Assembly (NCBI RefSeq): GCF_016025255.1
Contig: NZ_CP065592.1
Location: 353,122 to 417,121, forward strand
Direction: 5' to 3'
Origin: Sphingosinicella flava
GTDB lineage: Bacteria > Pseudomonadota > Alphaproteobacteria > Sphingomonadales > Sphingomonadaceae
DNA: 64,000 nucleotides
Positions 58,574 through 64,000 of the stretch are shown piece after piece. The notes under the pieces were generated by a model. The model was not told the origin of the DNA, did not search any database, and saw nothing but the letters and a program-made list of their open reading frames with translations. A program made the position numbers and the translations under genes. How positions within the stretch are numbered: position 1 is the first letter of the stretch; every line of letters starts with the position of its first letter.

Positions 58574-58641
58574 GGCCCGCTGATTTCCCCGCGACTGCCG
58601 GTGCGCAAATTCGCGCCATGCGGTCAGGACCCGCTGATTCC
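58574..58641 (+). repeat. Right direct repeats (putative attR core and variant copy)
   Basis: GGCCCGCTGATT (58574-58585) is a one-base variant and GACCCGCTGATTCC (58628-58641) an exact copy of the left repeat at 51607. Together with the tRNA-derived GACCCGCTGATT at 51516 this gives four copies at the two ends of the element, consistent with stacked insertions at the same site. Confidence 0.6.
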
Positions 58642-58693
58642 AAAACAGGCTATCGGCGTTTCGAGATGCGCAGAAATCGGAGTCTCAGGTGGG

Positions 58694-59313
58694 TTACCGG
58701 CTTTCGCCGGGCATCCACCGGAAACCAGAAGGATCAGCAAGGACGCGCAGCTGGTCGAGATATAGCGTCTTCGCCGCATATTCTGCTTCCCGCAGGCGTC
58801 TCACCGTATCGATGCGATTGCCTCCACGCGGGCGCGGATGACCACCCGACCCGCACAGGCGGCTCCGCAGCTTGGCGGCCTTGCGGCGGGCGCGGGAGAG
58901 TTCATTCATGCCCTGCACCGTATAGCTGAGGCGTTGCGCCTCTCGAGAACCGAACCGGCCTCCGGCATAGTAGATCACTTCGCAGCGTCGTGCCGTGACC
59001 GGGCAGATGAAGTAGCAACGGTGGCCCCCGAACGGTGATGCCACCATTTCGACGGCGACATGCTGATTGATGGCACCATTTGGCATATCACCGCTGATCG
59101 TCATGACGCCGCCCCGTTCGATGTCGCTCAAATCGATGCGCAGGCGCGCACTGGCAGTGCTGAGGCGCCGATTGAGCAGTGTACCGTGTCGCACATGCAT
59201 TCGCCGGGGCGAACAACGCCCAGCCGCCGCAATATGCGAATGTCGAGTGCCAGCGTTTGCTCGACGTTGCCGATATGCGTTGAACGCCGCGCGCCTGATC
59301 CGATGCCGCCCAT
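58694..59313 (-). pseudogene. 'MGGIGSG' family gene broken by a frameshift
   Basis: On the minus strand the ATG at 59313 opens MGGIGSGARRSTHIGNVEQT then LALDIRILRRLGVVRPGE, a start well known in mobile-island proteins (often annotated as hypothetical or zinc-finger-like). That frame stops near 59128, while the continuation RIDLSDIERGGVMTI, then CYFICPVTARRCEVIYYAGG, and REAQRLSYTVQGMNELSRAR, runs in another frame to 58694. So a frameshift near 59130-59170 splits the gene. The distal zinc-knuckle cysteines of intact relatives are partly lost (FGSREAQRLSY), pointing to decay. Confidence 0.72.
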
Positions 59314-59454
59314 GAAAATCTCCTGCGTCTTGGACAGCATCATACATCGAGACCAGCGCCGTCTCAGGCCCAACCTCCGGCTCTCCGGACGGCGGCTCTG
59401 TGCCTCTCAAGCTGGCTTTTCAACGAAATACTGTGGCTTGGGGTAGGTCCGGCC

Positions 59455-59658
59455 TCAGTCCAGTAGCCGCCCCGGCGTCACGCCCAAGGCAGTGGCGAGC
59501 TTGTCTACCACGGTAATCGTCGGGTTGCGCGCGCCACGCTCAAGGTCGCTGATATAGGTCCGGTGCAAGCCAGCCTCGTCCGCGAACGCTTCCTGCGACC
59601 AACCCTTTTCCTGCCGCAGCAGACGCAGATTTCTCGCAAGACGTTCCCTAATATCCAT
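59455..59658 (-). CDS. XRE family controller-type regulator
   Basis: A 67-residue Cro/C1 helix-turn-helix protein (RLARNLRLLRQEKGWSQEAF then ADEAGLHRTYISDLERGARN), the size and look of restriction-modification controller (C) proteins. The ATG at 59658 gives only the HTH domain; longer in-frame starts add unlike sequence. It lies between the island border and the type III-like restriction operon, with a palindrome just upstream, so timing control of the endonuclease is plausible. Confidence 0.85.
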   Translation of the reverse strand: MDIRERLARNLRLLRQEKGWSQEAFADEAGLHRTYISDLERGARNPTITVVDKLATALGVTPGRLLD

Positions 59659-59690
59659 CGCTGCGACATGGACCGCCATGTAGCCAATCA

Positions 59691-59700
59691 GTCTACAGAC
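59691..59700 (-). promoter_or_regulatory. Palindromic operator upstream of the XRE regulator
   Basis: GTCTACAGAC, a perfect 10-base palindrome 32 bases upstream of the start, flanked by GATT repeats (GATTGTCTGTAGACTGATTG on the minus strand). It resembles C-protein boxes built on GACT/AGTC half-sites. Confidence 0.5.
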
Positions 59701-59798
59701 AATCGGTGACAATTCACTTTGCCAGACCGCCGCCACTTTCTTATCGATGTCACTGATCGACTACATAGAGAGGTGGCTATGCATCGCCAAACAGACCA

Positions 59799-60068
59799 AT
59801 GCCGCTAGGTACGCTTCATACCGTTGAGGGTATTGTGCGCCGGGAACCGCGCCGGTTCATCCTTGCAGTTCATGGCGGCGGAGAATGGGAGCTTGAGCCG
59901 GACCGTCACGTCGTGCGCCACGTCGATTGCGCGGTCGTGATAGAAGGGGTCCGAACCGGCTTCAACCGCCTAGAGGTTGTGCGGATCAAGCGCGAGGGGG
60001 ATGAGTGGCCGCCGAGCCAGAGCTGGACGGCTTGGTTCAACCGCTGGAGAAAACGGCGGGACGGCTAG
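59799..60068 (+). CDS. DUF5818-like small protein
   Basis: An 89-residue protein: TLHTVEGIVRREPRRFILAV then HGGGEWELEPDRHVVRHVDC and VVIEGVRTGFNRLEVVRI. This is the beta-rich DUF5818 pattern common in sphingomonads, with a tail rich in tryptophan and arginine (SWTAWFNRWRKRRDG). It lies divergent from the XRE gene and convergent with the restriction gene. Function unknown. Confidence 0.75.
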   Translation: MPLGTLHTVEGIVRREPRRFILAVHGGGEWELEPDRHVVRHVDCAVVIEGVRTGFNRLEVVRIKREGDEWPPSQSWTAWFNRWRKRRDG

Positions 60069-60072
60069 CGTT

Positions 60073-63000
60073 CTAGGCGCCGTTTGCCACTAACTTGCAT
60101 AGATAGGCGTCGCGCCCGCTGTCCATGAACAGCACGTTGCGCGCCTCCAAATCGGCCTTGGTCACGCCCGATCCGAGATTCAGTAAATTCCCGAACGCGG
60201 TTTCCGACAGGATGAACGCGCTCAGCTCGAGCTGATCATCGCCGAGTTGCGCCTCGATGTCCTTAATCGTCGTATGAAGCGCAAATTTGGGATCACCGAG
60301 GTCGAGATTACGAATGCCCTTGGGATCAACGAAGCTGAGCCATTGCCGCCCGGTCGCATCATCCACCAGCCACAACAGAAAATCAGGATAGAAATTGCCT
60401 GCGAGCGCGAACCCGAGGCCTTTCGACTTCGTGTCGGCATTGCGCAGCAGATAGAGACTGCGATTACCTATTGCCTGCTTTCCCGCCGCCGATTCATAGA
60501 ACGCCTGGAGGTCCTCAACGAATTTCACCTCGCTAGGCGCGTCGAAGGCGATCGGCCTCATTTTCAGCGGCAGCTCTTTGCCATGTTCGGGCGAGAGCAG
60601 GGGATAATAGAGATGCCTGCCAAAGCTAATCGCTACCATGTTCGCAGCGTGCCATTTGCTCGCTTTGCCAATGTCGCCGGCGGCCACGATGGCCTTCAGC
60701 TCCTCCAGCCGCTTGCGATAGGCTTCGCCGTCATCGCTATCGTCAACGTCGATCTGGTAAAGCTTGAGCATCGAACCGTGATCGGCGGTAATTTCCGCCA
60801 CATCATAGAATTGCCCTTCATATCCGGCCTTCAGGCTCTGATAAAAGCGATTGGTGTAGTCCGTCAGCAATCGGATCAGGATCGACTGCTGTTTCAACAC
60901 ATCGCCAAAACCGCTGACCGCCAGCTCGGCTTTCGGGGCAAAGAGCGTATACCAATCATCCTGCCCGGTGCAGAAATCGATCAGCCGCTTCCGGTCAAGA
61001 CGCAGATTACTCCAGCTCTTGAGGAGTTTGTATTCCTGCACCGCCAGAAAGATCTGGTCCCAGTCGAATATCGCTATCGCTTGGCGGTCGAGCTTGCCGG
61101 AGTGGCGCGCCTCGCCCTTCTCGACAATCTTGCCTTTATCCTGTGAGTTAAGTGCCTCGACACGGGGATACAGATCGAGCGTGATATGCGGCGTCTTGAT
61201 CTTTCCCGCGAAGTCGGCGGGCACTTCATACAGCCAAGGATAATGGGTCCGCTTGAAACCCTTCGCCTGATTGTCCTTATAGCCGTCGCGGAGTTTGAGC
61301 GTCTTGAGGTTTTTGTCCGTGGGCAAGTTCGCCTTGGTCGGAAAGTCGATCTGGATCATTTCGTCGCTGGGCGTAATGCCTTCTTCGATCAGATAATCCT
61401 TGAAGGTCGCCATATAATCAGCGCGGACACCGAAGATGTTCAGCGTTTCCAGCTTGTCGAGATAAGCTCCCTTGGGCCATTCATGGGGCACGGAACGCTT
61501 GAGCGACATATTGCGGCCTTTGAGGCGCACCCCGCGCCCGAAGAGCTGGATGATCTGAGACCCTTCGCCTCGCCCCATGTTGAGCAAGCCCATTGTCGCA
61601 ACCCGCCAGCTTGACCAGCCTTCGGTGAATTTGCGCGAGCCGATCAGGACGGTCATCTTGCTGTCCGGCCGGTTGATCGTCTGAAACAAGCCTGCGCCGA
61701 AATCGTCGGTTTCGCTGTCAAAAGGCTCTTCGCCCTCATCAGCGGTTTTGAAGAAACCGCTATCGTCGCCGATGCTGATCAGGCCGAAGGGTTCGGACGT
61801 GCCCACCCGCAGCGCCAGCTCGCCCTTGCTGCCCTTCAGGTTGACGAGCTTCAGGCGCTGGCGAGAACCGGCGTTGAACATCCTCCGCAGTATGTCGCCG
61901 TAGACCGAATCCGCGTCCTGCCCAAGTAGCGGCGTGAACCGACCTTCGAAGATGCTCCGGCCCTTGGTGTCGAGCAGTTGGGCGTGATCGGCGATCAGTT
62001 CGGTGATCCATACTTTCATCTGCGCGTCGTCGTTCAGGAAACGGCCAAGGAATCGCAGCACCGTTAGGATGTCGCTATCCTCGCCCGCGACCGTGTTGCC
62101 AACGAACACCCACAGGGGCCTTTCGATATTGAAATCGGCGATCGCGTCGCCTTTGGTCTCCCATAGCAGGAGCTGCTGATAGAAACTCAAAAGGCAGGCC
62201 GTGAAGTAAAGCGCGCGGACTTGCTCGTCCGCATCGTCGGCAAGGTTCAGGATCAGGGATTCCTTGCCGTAACCATCAGCATAGAAGAACTTGTAGCTGT
62301 AATCGAACAGGATCGCCTTGGCGTAGGTTTCTCGGACGGCATCCAGCTTGGCCCGGCGCTGCTCGGCGGTCGTGAGTGCGATCGAATCCCGCTGGGGCTG
62401 TGTCAGCGACCTGAGGCTTGTCGTTTCAAACTTCAGCCGGGCTTTGCGCTTAAGGATATCCTCTTCGGCCTTTTCGACGGTAAAGCCCTTGGCCACGGCC
62501 TGCGAGAAGGTTGCTGAATATTCGAAGGCAAAGCCCTTGCTCACCAGCGCTTCGCGCCGCGCCATCCATGCGCCGCCCGCGCTGCCGGTGCCGCGATGCC
62601 CTTCATCGACGAGCACCAGATTGTCGCCTTCGAACGCATCGACCGCGACGGTTTTGTCCCCCATCTCGTCGCCGAGCTTGTTGATGTCGATCACTTCGAT
62701 CGTGCCAGGGAAGTCGGGTGCTCGGTTCTTGTCGAACAGGCGATGGAAGGAAAAGCCCGACAGTGACAACTCGTCGAGATGTTGGCGCGATAGCCCTTCA
62801 TTGGGGGTCAGCAGGATGATCTTGTCAGGGAAGGCCTTGCCGCCCTTGGCCCGAAAATAATACAGGTATTGCTTGATGTTGACGTGCAGGAGCAGGGTCT
62901 TGCCGCTGCCGGTCGCACTCCAAAATGCGATCTTGGAAAGGTCGGCCTCCACATAGTCACGGAAGGGTTCGGCGCCATTTTCGGCGCGATAGCGCTCCAG

Positions 63001-63396
63001 CTCGTCGTTCAGTCCGGTGAGCAGCTCGTCGCGACGGTTGAAATACCAGTCGAGATAGATTTCGCTGAAAAGCAGGCTCAAATATTGGAAATATTTCATC
63101 GTCAGCACGCTGCCCTCGACGGCATTGCGCTTGTGGGTGATAGCCTGCCAGTGGCTGACGATGTTCAGGTCATAGCGGCGTAGCTCGGCCGCATCGATCC
63201 GATCGACATCGAACAAGTTTCGAGTCAGTTCGTGGAAGAAACCCGTCTGGCCGTCATCGTCCACGCCTTCATGGCGCGGGTCAGCCAGCCGGCCCTTGAG
63301 CGCGGCAAGCCCGTCTCCCTTGAAGAAGCCAAGCATCCAGCGATTGAGCACCAGCTCCTGATGAAAGGTGCGGCGAGGACGTGGGGCGCGAGCCAT
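60073..63396 (-). CDS. res: Type III-like restriction enzyme subunit (DEAD/DEAH helicase-nuclease)
   Basis: A 1107-residue SF2 helicase-nuclease. Walker A is SATGSGKTLLL (161-167), Walker B/DEAH variant is LVDEGHRGT (264-267), and motif VI is QLFGRGVRLKG. Near the C-terminus NFYPDFLLWL (D1005) and SFVDPKG (D1024, K1026) form a PD-(D/E)xK nuclease site. It needs the methyltransferase for site recognition. The start overlaps the mod stop (TGATGG). The lack of a separate specificity gene fits type III. Confidence 0.92.
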   Translation of the reverse strand: MARAPRPRRTFHQELVLNRWMLGFFKGDGLAALKGRLADPRHEGVDDDGQTGFFHELTRNLFDVDRIDAAELRRYDLNIVSHWQAITHKRNAVEGSVLTMKYFQYLSLLFSEIYLDWYFNRRDELLTGLNDELERYRAENGAEPFRDYVEADLSKIAFWSATGSGKTLLLHVNIKQYLYYFRAKGGKAFPDKIILLTPNEGLSRQHLDELSLSGFSFHRLFDKNRAPDFPGTIEVIDINKLGDEMGDKTVAVDAFEGDNLVLVDEGHRGTGSAGGAWMARREALVSKGFAFEYSATFSQAVAKGFTVEKAEEDILKRKARLKFETTSLRSLTQPQRDSIALTTAEQRRAKLDAVRETYAKAILFDYSYKFFYADGYGKESLILNLADDADEQVRALYFTACLLSFYQQLLLWETKGDAIADFNIERPLWVFVGNTVAGEDSDILTVLRFLGRFLNDDAQMKVWITELIADHAQLLDTKGRSIFEGRFTPLLGQDADSVYGDILRRMFNAGSRQRLKLVNLKGSKGELALRVGTSEPFGLISIGDDSGFFKTADEGEEPFDSETDDFGAGLFQTINRPDSKMTVLIGSRKFTEGWSSWRVATMGLLNMGRGEGSQIIQLFGRGVRLKGRNMSLKRSVPHEWPKGAYLDKLETLNIFGVRADYMATFKDYLIEEGITPSDEMIQIDFPTKANLPTDKNLKTLKLRDGYKDNQAKGFKRTHYPWLYEVPADFAGKIKTPHITLDLYPRVEALNSQDKGKIVEKGEARHSGKLDRQAIAIFDWDQIFLAVQEYKLLKSWSNLRLDRKRLIDFCTGQDDWYTLFAPKAELAVSGFGDVLKQQSILIRLLTDYTNRFYQSLKAGYEGQFYDVAEITADHGSMLKLYQIDVDDSDDGEAYRKRLEELKAIVAAGDIGKASKWHAANMVAISFGRHLYYPLLSPEHGKELPLKMRPIAFDAPSEVKFVEDLQAFYESAAGKQAIGNRSLYLLRNADTKSKGLGFALAGNFYPDFLLWLVDDATGRQWLSFVDPKGIRNLDLGDPKFALHTTIKDIEAQLGDDQLELSAFILSETAFGNLLNLGSGVTKADLEARNVLFMDSGRDAYLCKLVANGA

Positions 63397-64000
63397 CAGG
63401 CGTCACCCGTCTCAAACATCGCTTCCAAAAATGCCGGTTCGATCTGACGGAGCTTGAGCGTCTTGGTGACCTCACCATCCTCTGCGCTGCTGGTCAGCAC
63501 GGACGGGATGTTATGATCGCCGTTGATGTAGACCACTTCATATTCGCTATCGGCGGGGTTGATCGCCAGCTTGTCGCACAGCTTGGCGAGGCCCTCATAA
63601 TCGAGCGTGTCGCAATCGCGCCAAAGAACGAGCGTGCGTTCGCCGGTCGGCAGCGTGCCCTCTACCGCGACGAAGCCCTGCTTGAGTTGGATATCGATAT
63701 GCCGGACGGTGAGGCCGATCAGATAGTTGAACGTCTCGACAAGATCGATCTTGGTCGGGGCATAGGCACCCGCGCTGTCCACAGCGATATTGAGCGTATA
63801 ATCGAATGGTTTGCGCAAATCCTCGACCGACAGGATAGAACCACGCGCCTCGACATCCAGCATATAGCGAATGAGATAGTCATCGCGGGCACCAGACGTA
63901 ACCGCGTCGAGCAATCCGGTCTGAGCGTCGTCGCGCTTCAGGTTCAGATTGTTGAGCGTGTCCTCATAGCTTTCAATCTTCAGCACCTTGAAGGCGTGGC
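63396..64000 (-). CDS. mod: Type III-like DNA methyltransferase (Mod), C-terminal part
   Basis: The frame enters from the right edge reading HAFKVLKIESYEDTLNNLNL and ends MFETGDA. The length seen is about 201 residues. This is the C-terminal, helix- and beta-rich region of the Mod subunits that pair with such helicase-nucleases; the catalytic methyltransferase motifs must lie beyond base 64000. It overlaps the res start by one base, so mod and res form one operon transcribed leftward. The call depends on the partner and on the KIESYEDTLNNL block. Confidence 0.82.
   Translation of the reverse strand, partial: HAFKVLKIESYEDTLNNLNLKRDDAQTGLLDAVTSGARDDYLIRYMLDVEARGSILSVEDLRKPFDYTLNIAVDSAGAYAPTKIDLVETFNYLIGLTVRHIDIQLKQGFVAVEGTLPTGERTLVLWRDCDTLDYEGLAKLCDKLAINPADSEYEVVYINGDHNIPSVLTSSAEDGEVTKTLKLRQIEPAFLEAMFETGDA

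Larger units (their letters stand above)
51607..58641 (+). mobile_element. 7.0-kb integrated element (phage-satellite or integrative-plasmid-like)
   Basis: The block is framed by identical 14-base direct repeats and holds hipBA, a P4-type tyrosine integrase, an unknown gene coupled to it, an AlpA-like regulator, a PrimPol-ATPase and three small unknown genes. This is the gene content of phage satellites and small integrative elements: integration, excision control and self-replication, with no structural or transfer genes. The outer 3' tRNA-Lys remnant marks the target. The borders are inferred from the repeats. Confidence 0.65.

Overview
The window looks like a chromosomal segment of an alphaproteobacterium of the order Sphingomonadales (Sphingomonas/Sphingosinicella-like). 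This is an inference from the high GC content, the gene order pcm - TolC-family porin - PopZ/DUF2497 - valS, a one-cysteine alphaproteobacterial DksA, an Asp-type HemB, DUF1465 and DUF5818 proteins, and short GC-rich intergenic inverted repeats of the 'ccggcgaaggccgg' kind. No rRNA gene or CRISPR array was seen. One intact tRNA gene (Arg-ACG) is present.

From 1 to about 51.4 kb the content is ordinary core and accessory chromosome. 1-10.7 kb: end of pcm, a TolC-type outer membrane channel, PopZ-like pole organiser, valS, a YegS-type lipid kinase, hemB, a fused membrane/spermidine-synthase-like protein, a GNAT acetyltransferase and a gamma-class carbonic anhydrase, mostly overlapping start-to-stop. 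10.8-15.8 kb: tRNA-Arg, 6-phosphogluconolactonase, an arginine succinyltransferase operon (M20 hydrolase-astA-astB) and rppH. 15.9-22.4 kb: a two-subunit 2-oxoacid:ferredoxin oxidoreductase followed by photolyase, cyclopropane-fatty-acid-synthase-like protein and a PIG-L deacetylase, a set that resembles light and oxidative stress regulons. 22.4-28 kb: SDR and purF, then a MerR regulator with a clear operator and an acyl-CoA dehydrogenase. 28-38 kb: lipoproteins, an SdpR/SdpI-like operon, a metallophosphoesterase/nucleotidyltransferase pair, msrB, an ATP-grasp protein, an MFS exporter with cysK, and a small LuxR-type regulator. 38-45 kb: surE, a host-attachment family protein, dksA, two DUF465 mini-proteins, an RcdA-like DUF1465 protein, Fe-alcohol dehydrogenase with a thioesterase, a nitronate-monooxygenase-like flavoprotein and a ZIP transporter. 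45.4-51.4 kb: a polysaccharide locus with UDP-glucuronate decarboxylase (UDP-xylose), a cellulose-synthase-like GT2, a second sugar-nucleotide epimerase, a Tat-exported GH10 xylanase and an outer-membrane barrel protein.

From about 51.5 kb the window enters horizontally acquired DNA. A 45-nt remnant of a tRNA-Lys(CTT) 3' half (51488-51532) is followed by a 14-bp direct repeat at 51607-51620 that recurs at 58628-58641. Between them lies a compact 7.0-kb element: hipBA toxin-antitoxin, a P4-type tyrosine integrase, an AlpA-like excisionase/activator, a PrimPol-ATPase replication protein and several small unknown genes. The gene set is that of a phage satellite or integrative plasmid with no visible capsid or conjugation genes. 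Right of it a second block carries a frameshifted 'MGGIGSG' family gene, an XRE controller-type regulator with a palindromic operator, a DUF5818 protein and a type III-like restriction-modification operon (res complete, mod running off the right edge). The simplest reading is serial island insertion at a tRNA-Lys gene whose intact copy lies beyond base 64000.
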